From assembly GCA_015057365.1 (NCBI GenBank), contig SVEN01000008.1:1-64000 (forward strand): a stretch of 64,000 nt of DNA, read 5' to 3'. Each line of letters starts with the position of its first letter. Position 1 is the stretch's first letter. Source of the DNA: Lachnospiraceae bacterium (GTDB lineage Bacteria; Bacillota; Clostridia; Lachnospirales; Lachnospiraceae). The translations under genes and the position numbers were made by a program. Of the stretch, positions 15,636-25,060 are shown one piece after another. The notes under the pieces were generated by a model that worked only from the letters and a program-made list of their open reading frames with translations, did not search any database and was not told the DNA's origin.

Positions 15636-17279
15636 ATGGCAGACAGAGAAAAACAGGCAAGCTTTATTTCACAGGGAATTATACTGGCGGCAGCCTCGGT
15701 CATTGTCCGGCTGATCGGACTGATTTACCGGATTCCGCTGGCGAACACCATCGGGAATGACGGTCTCGGTGCGTATTCCAATGCCTTTGAAGTATATAAT
15801 ATCGCACTTTTATTATCCACCTACAGTATTCCTACAGCAATTTCCAAACTGATTTCGGAGCGAGAGGACAAAAAAGAATACGGAAATTCTTACCATCTGT
15901 TGCAGGTTGGTATGGTGTTTGCCGCGGTTCTCGGTTTTCTGGCGTCGCTTTTATTGTTTTTAGGGGCTGATTTTATTGCGGAGCATGTGTTTAAGGAAGC
16001 CGACTTAAGTACCGCGATTCCGTTAAAGGTACTTGCACCGACCATTTTTGTGTTTTCGATTATGGGCGTTATCCGCGGATTTTTCCAAGGAAAGCATACG
16101 GTTGTACCGACTTCCGTATCCCAGATTTTAGAGCAGATTGTAAATGCGGTGGTCAGCGTCGTGGCAGCAAAGATGCTTATCAGCCATTTCAGTGCGTCGG
16201 AGAAGATTTCCGCTTACGGAGCAGCCGGCGGCACCTTGGGTACACTGTGCGGTGCCTTAACGGCCCTGTTGTTTTTATTGGTTGTATTTTTCGGTTATTA
16301 TCCGTACCTGAAACGTAGAGTGCAAAAGGATAAAATCGGCGCTTATGAGGATCGGGCATTTTTACTGCGGATGTTACTGTTAACTACGGTTCCGATTATT
16401 CTCAATCAGACGGTGTATTCCATCAGCAGTTTGCTGGACAGTGTATTGTTAAATCAGATTCTGGATGGGAAAGGTGTGGCGGATACGGTTCGGAGAGAGC
16501 TTTTCGGACTCTATTCCGGAAAGTATCGTCTTATGACCAATGTGCCGATTGCCATAGCTTCTTCCATCGGTATGGCAACTTTACCGAGCATTGTACAGGC
16601 CCATACCCAGAGAAACAAGGAGCTTTTGCACGGACGAATTGCACAGGCGGTAAAGCTTAATATGCTCATTGCCTTTCCGTGTGCAGGCGGTATGGCGGTG
16701 CTGGCGTCCCCGATTATGCAGTTTGTTTTCGGAGAAACGGGGGAGGCCCTTACGACGACCTCACGAATGATGTACATCGGTGCCGCATCTATTATCTTTT
16801 TTGCGTATTCCACGGCTACCAACAGCATTTTGCAGGGGGTGAACCGTATGCGTGTACCGGTAATGCATGGGTTGATTTCTCTTGTTATTTATCTTGTATT
16901 GGATGTTGTGTTACTGATGTTTACGCCGCTGGGCGGATATGCACTTGTCATCGGAAATATGGTATTTCCGCTTATTATCAGTGCACTGAACTGGCGAACG
17001 CTGAAAAAAGAGACCAGTTATGTGCAGGAGCTTGACCGGACCTTTCTTCGCATCGGTCTTTGTACCGTGTTTATGTCGGTCTTGGCGCTTTTGATTTATC
17101 GCGGGCTTCATTTCTTTACAAAAAGCAATGCAATATCCCTGTGTGCGGCAATCGGCTTAGCTATGGTAATCTATTTTGTTATGCTGATTATGTTCCGTGC
17201 GGTAACGGAGGAAGAACTTCTTGATATGCCGATGGGAGCCCGTCTGGTGCGAATTGCAAAGAAGCTTCGTTTGATGTAG
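15636..17279 (+). CDS. Polysaccharide/lipid-linked oligosaccharide flippase (MATE/MOP superfamily, YtgP/SpoVB-like)
   Basis: This 547-residue integral membrane protein has about 14 hydrophobic segments and the N-terminal signature 'QGIILAAASVIVRLIGLIYRIPL', typical of the PST/MurJ branch that includes B. subtilis YtgP (a lipid II flippase) and SpoVB. Charged residues line several helices, for example 'GVIRGFFQGKHTVVPTSVSQI'. I cannot separate a lipid II flippase from a spore-cortex SpoVB by eye. It follows ybeY by 14 bases and may be in the same operon. Confidence 0.88.
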   Translation: MADREKQASFISQGIILAAASVIVRLIGLIYRIPLANTIGNDGLGAYSNAFEVYNIALLLSTYSIPTAISKLISEREDKKEYGNSYHLLQVGMVFAAVLGFLASLLLFLGADFIAEHVFKEADLSTAIPLKVLAPTIFVFSIMGVIRGFFQGKHTVVPTSVSQILEQIVNAVVSVVAAKMLISHFSASEKISAYGAAGGTLGTLCGALTALLFLLVVFFGYYPYLKRRVQKDKIGAYEDRAFLLRMLLLTTVPIILNQTVYSISSLLDSVLLNQILDGKGVADTVRRELFGLYSGKYRLMTNVPIAIASSIGMATLPSIVQAHTQRNKELLHGRIAQAVKLNMLIAFPCAGGMAVLASPIMQFVFGETGEALTTTSRMMYIGAASIIFFAYSTATNSILQGVNRMRVPVMHGLISLVIYLVLDVVLLMFTPLGGYALVIGNMVFPLIISALNWRTLKKETSYVQELDRTFLRIGLCTVFMSVLALLIYRGLHFFTKSNAISLCAAIGLAMVIYFVMLIMFRAVTEEELLDMPMGARLVRIAKKLRLM

Positions 17280-17334
17280 TTTTTGGTATAAGATTGAAAA
17301 TTAGGGAAACACTTCGAACAAGGAGGTGTTTTCC

Positions 17335-18054
17335 GTGAAAAAAATCAGTATATATTTCGGAAGCTTTGTAATGCTCAGCCTGATGTTTTGTCTTTGTTAC
17401 TATACCAGCTATAAAAGTGCGCTGAAAGATTTTAACCGTAAGGCGAAAGAGCAAGAAAGCGGGTTGTATTCGGAACTTGAACGTGTCAGCGAGGAAAATA
17501 AAACATTATTAAATCGTTTGGCAGAGCAGGAGGCCGAGGCAAAAGCAGCGCGATTAGCTGCGTTGAATCAGGATGAATCCGGAACTGTTGCGGCCGGAGT
17601 AGGGATGCACAATACGGTTTTGCCGACGGTGACCTATATCGAGGAAATCTATAATACGGTAACCGGACAACTGGATTCGGCAACAAGAACCGCACCCGGC
17701 TTTTTAATCGGCATGACCAGAGAAGAACTTTCGGATTATGTTACCCGTTATATGGACAAGATGTCTTTGGCGGAATACGAGGCTGGATTGTTATCCTATG
17801 AAATCGTATCTTTTTCCGAGAACAAGGTGGTGCTTCGAAAGACCTATGATGCATCTAAGGTACCATATAAATTTTATGTAAATATTACAGACGGAATGGT
17901 GACCGTCTTCTACAGCGATAAGGAATCCGTGTTTGAATATACCCATATTCCGGCGGTGGATTTGGCGGAAGAAGACAGATTGGCCCTTATTGAAGGAATC
18001 TATGTAAAGGACAGAGAGGAATTGTATTCGATTTTAGAAGGCTTTTCCAGTTAG
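17335..18054 (+). CDS. Membrane-anchored coiled-coil protein, possible BofC-like C-terminus
   Basis: The 239-residue protein has one N-terminal membrane helix (about 3-22), a coiled coil (about 30-75, rich in Glu, Lys and Leu) and a compact C-terminal domain (about 100-239) with 'VVLRKTYDASKVPYKFYVNITDGMVTVFYSD' and 'GIYVKDREELYSILEGFSS'. The C-terminal pattern resembles the C-terminal domain of BofC, a regulator of the SpoIVB protease in sporulation, but I hold this loosely. AAGGAGG (17320-17326) decides the start: the GTG at 17335 is 8 bases downstream, whereas the GTG at 17326 lies inside the site. The FAD oxidoreductase gene follows after 22 bases. Confidence 0.7.
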   Translation: MKKISIYFGSFVMLSLMFCLCYYTSYKSALKDFNRKAKEQESGLYSELERVSEENKTLLNRLAEQEAEAKAARLAALNQDESGTVAAGVGMHNTVLPTVTYIEEIYNTVTGQLDSATRTAPGFLIGMTREELSDYVTRYMDKMSLAEYEAGLLSYEIVSFSENKVVLRKTYDASKVPYKFYVNITDGMVTVFYSDKESVFEYTHIPAVDLAEEDRLALIEGIYVKDREELYSILEGFSS

Positions 18055-18076
18055 GAAAATACAAGGAGAGTTACGG

Positions 18077-19354
18077 ATGAAGAATCAGGTGTTTGATACC
18101 GTAGTCATCGGAGGCGGGGCATCAGGCCTTACGGCAGCAATCTTTGCGGCACGAAAAGGGAGCCGGGTGCTGGTTTTGGAGCAAAAGGATAAACTTTGCA
18201 AAAAAATCTATGCCACCGGCAACGGCAAATGCAATTTTACGAATAAAGACTGGCAACCGGCTTACTTCAGAGGAAGTGATTTTTCTCTTGCGAAGCCGGT
18301 GCTTTGTGCCTTTTCCCTGAAGGATACGCTGGCGTTCTTTAAAGAAATCGGTGTGTATCCTAAGGAGAGAAACGGTTATTATTATCCGGCTTCCGAGCAG
18401 GCGGCTTCCGTAGCAGAGAGTTTGGTACGGGAGACAAAACGGTTGGGAGTGGAGTATGTGACCGGGGTAAAGGTTAGCCGGGTATATTGTGACAAGAATA
18501 AGCAGTCAGACGGACCTGTTTTTGTGGCAGAGACCGAGAACGGTGTTTACCGCGGAAAAAGCATGGTCCTGGCCACCGGCGGAAAAGCCTCTCCGGTTCA
18601 CGGTTCCGACGGAAGCGGATATTCTTTTGCAAAAAGCTTCGGACATACGGTGATTTCGCCGCTTCCGGCTATTGTACAGCTTAAGGCAGAAGGAAAGTTT
18701 TTTAAGACATTAGCGGGTGTTCGGACCGACGGCCGGGTGACTCTTCATATCGGCAAGGATATGTATTCCGAGGAAGGCGAGCTATTGTTTGCGGCCTACG
18801 GTATTTCCGGAATTCCGGTGATGCAGGTGAGCCGGTATGCTTCCGTGGCTCTGTATGAAAAGAAAAGCGTAACGGCGGAGTTGGATTTGTTCCCTGCATT
18901 GGAGCAAGCTGAGCTTGGGGAGGAAATTGCCCGCAGATTCCGTATGATGAAGGACAATACGACGGAGGAAGCGTTGGCAGGACTCTGTAATCACAAATTA
19001 AACTATGTTTTACTGCAACTGTGCGGTCTTGAGCCGACTAAAAAGGCAAGCGCCTATGGCAAAAAGGAAGCGGCTGCTTTGGCAGAATATATCAAACATT
19101 TTACGGTGAAAATCACGGATACCAACGGTTTTGAACAGGCCCAGGCCTGTGCGGGCGGAGTCCCTTTGTCGGAACTGACGGAATCCATGGAATCAAAGCT
19201 TGTCCCTGGACTTTTCATCACCGGGGAACTGGCGGATATCGACGGTACCTGTGGCGGCTACAACCTGCAATGGGCTTGGAGCAGCGGCGCGGCAGCCGGA
19301 AAGAAAATCGGAGGAACCTATGCTTCGCATTCAACAGTTGAAACTAAGCATTGA
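18077..19354 (+). CDS. NAD(P)/FAD-dependent oxidoreductase, HI0933/YhiN (BaiN-like) family
   Basis: The 425-residue flavoprotein has an N-terminal dinucleotide-binding motif (VIGGGASGLTAAIFAARKG) followed by 'KICKKIYATGNGKCNFTN'-type sequence, the hallmark of the HI0933 family. A C-terminal 'GLFITGELADIDGTCGGYNLQWAW' completes the FAD site. Some relatives (BaiN) reduce bile-acid intermediates in gut Clostridia; most have no known substrate, so no substrate is assigned. It overlaps the next flavoprotein gene by 35 bases. Confidence 0.88.
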   Translation: MKNQVFDTVVIGGGASGLTAAIFAARKGSRVLVLEQKDKLCKKIYATGNGKCNFTNKDWQPAYFRGSDFSLAKPVLCAFSLKDTLAFFKEIGVYPKERNGYYYPASEQAASVAESLVRETKRLGVEYVTGVKVSRVYCDKNKQSDGPVFVAETENGVYRGKSMVLATGGKASPVHGSDGSGYSFAKSFGHTVISPLPAIVQLKAEGKFFKTLAGVRTDGRVTLHIGKDMYSEEGELLFAAYGISGIPVMQVSRYASVALYEKKSVTAELDLFPALEQAELGEEIARRFRMMKDNTTEEALAGLCNHKLNYVLLQLCGLEPTKKASAYGKKEAAALAEYIKHFTVKITDTNGFEQAQACAGGVPLSELTESMESKLVPGLFITGELADIDGTCGGYNLQWAWSSGAAAGKKIGGTYASHSTVETKH

Positions 19355-20924
19355 ACACAAAAAAGAAGATTTGGTTAAAAAAGCGGCTAAACTACTTGGA
19401 ATAAAGCCGGAGGATTTCCTGGAACTTCGTCCGGTAAAGCGTTCTTTGGATGCAAGAAAAAAGGATGATATTCATTATTCCTATGTATGTGAGGCAGAGC
19501 TTCGTACAAAGGAACTGGAGGAGAAGGTGCTTCGTCGTGTAAAGCCTCAGATTGCGGTAAAAGCGGAACGTGTCGTTTATGCCCATACACCATCGGGAAC
19601 AGAAGTGTTGTCTCATCGTCCGGTAGTCATCGGTGCAGGCCCGGCAGGACTCTTTTGTGCGTATCGCCTGGCAATGAACGGCTATGCGCCGATATTACTG
19701 GAGAGAGGGGCGTCCATTGAGGAGCGTGTGGGGATTGTAAACACCTTCTGGAAGGACGGAACTCTTGATACTGAGACTAATGTACAGTTCGGAGAAGGCG
19801 GCGCAGGTACTTTTTCCGACGGCAAATTAAATACGATGGTAAAGGAAACTACGGGCCGGATTCGTTCGGTGCTTACGACCTTTGCCGCATTCGGTGCGCC
19901 GGAGGAGATTACATATTTAAACAAGCCTCATATCGGCACCGATTGTCTTCGAAATGTGATCGTGAATATGCGTAAGGAGCTGATTCGTCTCGACGGACAG
20001 GTGCGGTTCCACGCAAAGGTCACTGATTTGGAAATAGAAAAGAATAAGCTGACCGGCGTTTGGCTTGGAGAGGAGTTCCTGCCTTGTGAGGTGGCGGTGC
20101 TTGCCATCGGACACAGTGCCAGGGATACCTTTGCTATGTTAAAAAAGCATTCCGTCCCTATGTCAAAGAAGGCTTTTGCGGTTGGAGTGCGTATCGAACA
20201 CGAACAGGAGCTCATTAACCGTGCCCAGTACGGGGATGCGGCAGATAAGCTCCCTGCGGCAGATTACAAATTGACGCATACGGCGGCAAACGGCAGAGGC
20301 GTCTATTCCTTCTGTATGTGTCCGGGCGGTTTTGTGGTAAACGCATCCTCCGAAGCAGGACGTTTGACGGTTAACGGTATGAGTAATCATGCCAGAGACG
20401 AGCGAAACGCCAACAGTGCCATGATTGTTACGGTGACCCCTGAGGATTTCGGCGGTGATACGGAAGATGTACTTGCCGGCGTAGAGTTCCAGAGAAAACT
20501 GGAGGCGGCGGCTTACCGCGCCGGAGAAGGAAAGATTCCGGTTCAGCTTTTTGGGGACTTGTTAAATCACAAATCTTCTGTTACAATAGGGCATATTATT
20601 CCCAATACCAAGGGTGATTATAAGCTGACTTCCTTAGAGGAATGTTTACCAAAGTTTATTACGGAGAGCCTCATTGACGGCATATCTGCTTTTGACCGTA
20701 AAATCAAAGGCTTTGCCGATGAAGAAGCGGTGCTTTTAGGGGTAGAAGCCAGAACCTCTTCCCCGGTACGTATTGAGCGTGACGAGACGTTGATGTCGAC
20801 AGTAGAAGGGCTTTACCCATGCGGGGAAGGTGCAGGCTATGCGGGCGGCATCGTTTCCGCGGCGGTAGACGGTATTAAAGTATATGAAAAAATCGCAGAA
20901 CGGTATCGACCGGGAAGCGTGTGA
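19320..20924 (+). CDS. FAD-dependent dehydrogenase, COG2509 type
   Basis: The 534-residue protein has an N-terminal approximately 90-residue cap ('MLRIQQLKLSIEHKKEDLVK') typical of COG2509 flavoproteins, then the Rossmann motif 'VVIGAGPAGLFCAYRLAMNG' (about 100-120), 'FGEGGAGTFSDGKL', and a C-terminal 'LYPCGEGAGYAGGIVSAAVDGIK'. The substrate is unknown. The ATG at 19320 has GGAGG 4-5 bases upstream; a longer reading frame would extend far into the preceding gene. Two flavoproteins of different families overlapping in one operon suggests a shared, unidentified redox job. Confidence 0.88.
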   Translation: MLRIQQLKLSIEHKKEDLVKKAAKLLGIKPEDFLELRPVKRSLDARKKDDIHYSYVCEAELRTKELEEKVLRRVKPQIAVKAERVVYAHTPSGTEVLSHRPVVIGAGPAGLFCAYRLAMNGYAPILLERGASIEERVGIVNTFWKDGTLDTETNVQFGEGGAGTFSDGKLNTMVKETTGRIRSVLTTFAAFGAPEEITYLNKPHIGTDCLRNVIVNMRKELIRLDGQVRFHAKVTDLEIEKNKLTGVWLGEEFLPCEVAVLAIGHSARDTFAMLKKHSVPMSKKAFAVGVRIEHEQELINRAQYGDAADKLPAADYKLTHTAANGRGVYSFCMCPGGFVVNASSEAGRLTVNGMSNHARDERNANSAMIVTVTPEDFGGDTEDVLAGVEFQRKLEAAAYRAGEGKIPVQLFGDLLNHKSSVTIGHIIPNTKGDYKLTSLEECLPKFITESLIDGISAFDRKIKGFADEEAVLLGVEARTSSPVRIERDETLMSTVEGLYPCGEGAGYAGGIVSAAVDGIKVYEKIAERYRPGSV

Positions 20925-21004
20925 TAAGTCATACAAAACTTGATTTGCCGGAATGCGATTGTTCGGCTAAATAAAACATTGTATGAAGAAGAAAGGATAA
21001 CACC

Positions 21005-21850
21005 ATGGATTACAGAGAAGCCTTAAAGGATAAAAAAAGAATTGTCATTAAAATCGGTTCTTCATCGTTGACTCACGAGGAGACCGGACATTTAAATCTG
21101 GAAAAGATGGAGCGTTTGGTTCGTTTGCTGACCGACCTTCGGAACAGCGGAAAGGAAGTGGTGCTGGTATCCTCCGGTGCGATTGCGGTAGGAAGAAAGG
21201 CCCTGGGATTACAGCATAAGCCGACGGAAACCGCTGAGAAGCAGGCATGTGCCGCCATCGGACAGGCCAGTCTCATGACCGTTTATCAGAAGCTGTTTTC
21301 CGAGTATCACCAGAATGCGGCGCAGATTTTGATGACTAAATACACCATGATTGACGATACCAGCCGCCAAAATGCCAGAAATACCTTTGAAAAGCTGAAT
21401 GAGCTGGGCGTTATTCCGATTGTAAATGAAAACGATACCATTTCCACCGATGAATTGGCGGTAGGGGATAATGATACATTGTCTGCCATTGTAGCAGCAC
21501 TGATCCATGCGGATTTACTGATTTTATTATCCGATATCGACGGACTTTATACCGACGACCCGCGTAAAAACCCGGAGGCAAAGTTTATCGAGTTGGTTCC
21601 GGAGCTGACAGAGGAGTACATAAGCATGGGAAAGGGCGCCGGCACCACCCTCGGTACAGGTGGTATGAAGACAAAGATTTCCGCAGCGCGGATTGCGGCG
21701 GATTCCGGTGCGGATATGGTTATTACCAACGGAAACGAGGTGGAGAATATTCGCCGGATTTTGAAGGGTGAGCCGACCGGAACCTTGTTCCTCGCTCATA
21801 AAATCCCGCATTTTCATTTGACTAATTATTTGAAGGGACAGGAGGACTGA
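21005..21850 (+). CDS. proB: Glutamate 5-kinase
   Basis: The 281-residue enzyme phosphorylates L-glutamate in the first step of proline synthesis. The amino acid kinase fold is complete ('RIVIKIGSSSLT', 'VLVSSGAIAVGRKALGL', 'PIVNENDTIS', 'LGTGGMKTKISAARIAADSG'). The C-terminal PUA domain of longer ProB proteins is absent, as in many short Firmicute forms. It is followed after 5 bases by a DUF896 gene and then proA. Confidence 0.95.
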   Translation: MDYREALKDKKRIVIKIGSSSLTHEETGHLNLEKMERLVRLLTDLRNSGKEVVLVSSGAIAVGRKALGLQHKPTETAEKQACAAIGQASLMTVYQKLFSEYHQNAAQILMTKYTMIDDTSRQNARNTFEKLNELGVIPIVNENDTISTDELAVGDNDTLSAIVAALIHADLLILLSDIDGLYTDDPRKNPEAKFIELVPELTEEYISMGKGAGTTLGTGGMKTKISAARIAADSGADMVITNGNEVENIRRILKGEPTGTLFLAHKIPHFHLTNYLKGQED

Positions 21851-21855
21851 CTTCC

Positions 21856-22068
21856 ATGACAATGGATGAAAAGATTGCAAGAATCAACGAGTTATATCAT
21901 AAAGCAAAAAACGAAGGTCTGACCGAGGCGGAAAAGGAAGAGCAGAAGGTATTGCGTGCCGATTATGTACGTTCCTTCCGGGAAAATCTCAGGGCAACCT
22001 TGGATAATGTTTCGATTTTAGAGCCCGACGGGACAGTGACGAATCCCAAAAAGAATACGAAAAATTAA
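21856..22068 (+). CDS. DUF896 (YnzC-like) small protein
   Basis: The 70-residue protein has 'KIARINELYHKAKNEGLTEAEKEEQ' and 'LRADYVRSFRENLRATLDNV', the DUF896/UPF0291 signature: a helical hairpin. The cytoplasmic function is unknown. It sits tightly between proB and proA. The ATG at 21862 is an alternative start. Confidence 0.9.
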   Translation: MTMDEKIARINELYHKAKNEGLTEAEKEEQKVLRADYVRSFRENLRATLDNVSILEPDGTVTNPKKNTKN

Positions 22069-22154
22069 GTGTAAGATTTGAACGGTAAATGATATTGATT
22101 GAAATACAGTATGATAGATAAGATATTATTTTGAAATCGAAAAGGGGAAATTAT

Positions 22155-23399
22155 ATGGAAGCATTAGAACTCATCGGACAAAAAGCCAAAGAAGCCAAGG
22201 TTTCTTTAGGACTTTTGGGACAAACAAAGAAAAACGAGACTTTATGTGCCGTAGCGGATGCACTTTGCACCAATGCGGCTGAGATATTAGAAGGAAACAA
22301 GGTGGATGTGGAGGCCGCAAAGGCAAACGGTATGTCGGAGGGACTACTGGATCGTCTGACCTTGACGGTTGCCCGGATTGAAGCATTAGCAAACGGCCTT
22401 CGTAAGGTAGCATCCTTGCCGGACCCGATCGGAAGCGTGCTTTCCATGGACCAGCGTCCGAACGGACTGATGGTGGGCAAAAAACGTGTACCGCTTGGCG
22501 TGGTAGGCGTGATTTACGAGTCCCGGCCGAATGTAACCTCCGATGTATTCGGACTTTGCTTTAAGACCGGAAATGCGGTGATTTTACGTGGCGGTAGCGA
22601 TTGTATCCACTCCAATATTGTCATTGTAAAGGTCATTCGTGAGGCACTTGCGGCTTGCGGTATTACTCCGGATGCGGTGCAGCTTTTAACAGACACCAGC
22701 AGAGAGATTGCAACACAGTTTATGAAGCTCAATCAGTATGTGGATGTTCTTATTCCGAGAGGCGGCGCAGGACTGATTGCCTCCGTGGTACAGAACAGCA
22801 CCATTCCGGTCATTGAAACCGGTACCGGCAACTGTCATATTTACGTGGATAAAGATGCGGAGTTTGAGATGGCACTGAACATTATCGACAACGCAAAGAC
22901 CCAGCGTCTCGGGGTATGTAATGCCTGTGAGTCTCTGGTCATTCACTCTGCAGTGTTAGATAAGTTTATGCCGCTTGTATACGAGCGTCTCACTGCAAAG
23001 AACGTAGTATTCCGTGCAGATGAGCGTGCCAAGGCGGTTTGTCCGCAATGTGAGACGGCAACGGAGGAGGATTTCGGAAAGGAATATTTAGACCGTTTGA
23101 TTTCCGTAAAGACCGTAGACTCTATTTCGGAAGCTATTGCCCATATTAACAAGTACAATACCGGCCACTCCGAAGCTATTGTCACCGATAATTACGAGGC
23201 TTCTATGAAGTTCTTAAACGAAATCGATGCAGCGGCGGTGTATGTAAATGCCTCCACCCGTTTTACCGACGGAGAAGAGTTCGGTTTTGGTGCGGAAATC
23301 GGTATCAGTACCCAGAAGCTTCATGCAAGAGGGCCGATGGGACTGGAAGCACTGACCACAACCAAGTATATTATTTTCGGCAACGGACAAATCAGATAA
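22155..23399 (+). CDS. proA: Glutamate-5-semialdehyde dehydrogenase (gamma-glutamyl phosphate reductase)
   Basis: This 414-residue NADPH-dependent enzyme makes glutamate semialdehyde from the ProB product. The aldehyde dehydrogenase fold has '[21 protein letters not shown]', '[12 protein letters not shown]' and the catalytic-cysteine region '[18 protein letters not shown]'. The ATG at 22155 follows AAGGGGAAA; the in-frame TTG at 22131 has no ribosome binding site. proC, the third step, lies 20 kb away at 43819. Confidence 0.97.
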   Translation: MEALELIGQKAKEAKVSLGLLGQTKKNETLCAVADALCTNAAEILEGNKVDVEAAKANGMSEGLLDRLTLTVARIEALANGLRKVASLPDPIGSVLSMDQRPNGLMVGKKRVPLGVVGVIYESRPNVTSDVFGLCFKTGNAVILRGGSDCIHSNIVIVKVIREALAACGITPDAVQLLTDTSREIATQFMKLNQYVDVLIPRGGAGLIASVVQNSTIPVIETGTGNCHIYVDKDAEFEMALNIIDNAKTQRLGVCNACESLVIHSAVLDKFMPLVYERLTAKNVVFRADERAKAVCPQCETATEEDFGKEYLDRLISVKTVDSISEAIAHINKYNTGHSEAIVTDNYEASMKFLNEIDAAAVYVNASTRFTDGEEFGFGAEIGISTQKLHARGPMGLEALTTTKYIIFGNGQIR

Positions 23400-23417
23400 A
23401 AAGAAACACAAATACAG

Positions 23418-23472
23418 ATTCGGGAATAAGGGTATCTTTCAAATGCTGAAGGTATCCTTTGTCCCGAATTTT
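23418..23472 (+). terminator. Probable terminator after proA
   Basis: ATTCGGGA (23418-23425) pairs with TCCCGAAT (23462-23469), an inner AAGG pairs with CCTT, and a short TTTT follows. Confidence 0.6.
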
Positions 23473-23500
23473 GTGGGTTATAGAGAGGATTGATAAAAGA

Positions 23501-24931
23501 ATGGATATGACGAATCATAAACAGCAGGCCCCGACCTTAGAGCCTGCCAGACAGTTTTATTTCATGGATTTGTTACGGGAGCAAAATGAAAAGAAAAGTG
23601 CCGAGCTGGGAAGGAAACTTACCTACCATATCGAGACCTTCGGCTGTCAGATGAATGCCAAGGATTCCGAGAAGCTGGCGGGTATTTTGGAGACTGCGGG
23701 CTATGTGCCGGTGGATTCAGAGGCGGCGGATTTTGTGTTGTATAATACCTGTACCGTTCGTGAAAACGCCAATACGAAGGTGTACGGACGTATCGGATAT
23801 CTGGGCAACTTAAAGAAAAAGAACCCGGAGATGCGGATTGCATTGTGCGGGTGTATGATGCAGGAGCCTCATGTTATCGAGAAAATTAAGAAGAGCTATC
23901 ACTTTGTAGATATTGTATTCGGTACCCACAACATTTACATGTTGGCGGAGCTTATCTGGCGGAAGGTATCCGGAGAAAAGCGGGTATTTGAGCTTTGGGA
24001 AGGCACGGACAAGATTGTGGAGGATTTACCGAGTGAGCACAAATACGGCTTTAAGGCCGGTGTGAACATTATGTACGGCTGCAATAACTTCTGTAGCTAC
24101 TGTATTGTTCCGTATGTACGGGGACGGGAGCGTTCCCGAAAACCGGAGGATATTCTTGCGGAAGTAAAGAAGCTGGCGTCGGAGGGCATCGTAGAGGTGA
24201 TGCTTCTGGGCCAGAACGTAAATTCCTACGGAAAGACATTAGAAAACCCGATAAGCTTTGCCGAGCTTCTTCGTGAGGTGGAGAAGGTAGAAGGAATCGA
24301 GCGGATTCGTTTCATGACGTCCCATCCGAAGGATTTATCCGATGAGTTGATTGAAGTAATGAAGGATTCCAAGAAAATTTGCCGTCACCTGCATTTACCG
24401 ATGCAGTCCGGCAGTACGGAGATTCTGCGTCGCATGAACCGCAAGTACACAAAGGACGATTACCTTGCTTTGGTGGATAAAATCAAGACTGCCATGCCGG
24501 AGATTTCTCTGACCACGGATATTATCGTTGGATTTCCGGGAGAGACGGAAGAGGATTTTGCCGATACACTGGATGTAGTGGCAAAGGCCGGCTTTGATTC
24601 TGCGTATACCTTCCTGTATTCCAAGCGTACCGGAACACCGGCAGCCACCATGGAGAATCAGGTGATCGACGAGGTGGCAAAGGAGCGGTTTAACCGTTTG
24701 CTTGCCCTGGTATCGGAGCAGTCCGCAAAGCTGACCGCGCGGCATACGGGAGAAGTAGCGGAAGTGCTGGTAGAAGAGCGAAATGAGCAGGATAACAGCC
24801 TTTTAACCGGACGCTTAAGCAACAATCTTTTGGTGCATTTTCCGGGAGACGAGAGTTTGATCGGCAAGCTGGTTTTAGTAAAGTTAGAGGAGTGTAAAGG
24901 CTTTTATTACCTCGGCACCTTGGCAGAATAA
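23501..24931 (+). CDS. miaB: tRNA-2-methylthio-N6-dimethylallyladenosine synthase
   Basis: This 476-residue radical SAM methylthiotransferase modifies i6A37 in tRNAs reading UNN codons. The N-terminal UPF0004 domain carries three cluster cysteines ('IETFGCQMN', 'LYNTCTVRENA', 'ALCGCMMQE'). The radical SAM cluster is C194, C198 and C201 (GCNNFCSYC), and a C-terminal TRAM domain ends 'LVKLEECKGFYYLGTL'. A roughly 45-residue N-terminal extension precedes the core. The ATG at 23507 is an alternative start. Confidence 0.95.
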   Translation: MDMTNHKQQAPTLEPARQFYFMDLLREQNEKKSAELGRKLTYHIETFGCQMNAKDSEKLAGILETAGYVPVDSEAADFVLYNTCTVRENANTKVYGRIGYLGNLKKKNPEMRIALCGCMMQEPHVIEKIKKSYHFVDIVFGTHNIYMLAELIWRKVSGEKRVFELWEGTDKIVEDLPSEHKYGFKAGVNIMYGCNNFCSYCIVPYVRGRERSRKPEDILAEVKKLASEGIVEVMLLGQNVNSYGKTLENPISFAELLREVEKVEGIERIRFMTSHPKDLSDELIEVMKDSKKICRHLHLPMQSGSTEILRRMNRKYTKDDYLALVDKIKTAMPEISLTTDIIVGFPGETEEDFADTLDVVAKAGFDSAYTFLYSKRTGTPAATMENQVIDEVAKERFNRLLALVSEQSAKLTARHTGEVAEVLVEERNEQDNSLLTGRLSNNLLVHFPGDESLIGKLVLVKLEECKGFYYLGTLAE

Positions 24932-24982
24932 TTTCGGAGTTGAAAAAAATATTCGAAAAATTAAAATCAATTCATGTAGCAC

Positions 24983-25011
24983 TTGACATAAAGTTTAAAA
25001 AAGTATAAAAT
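24983..25011 (+). promoter_or_regulatory. Promoter of rny
   Basis: TTGACA (24983-24988) and TAAAAT (25006-25011) are spaced by 17 bases. Confidence 0.75.
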
Positions 25012-25060
25012 TATTATGTTGTATTTTGTACAATGAAAATTGAATAAAGGAGGTGTTTCC

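Noticed and set aside
20925-22154. T-box or proline riboswitch before proB or proA
   Set aside because: The gaps are only about 80 bases and contain no T-box core (TGGNACCGCG-like) sequence.
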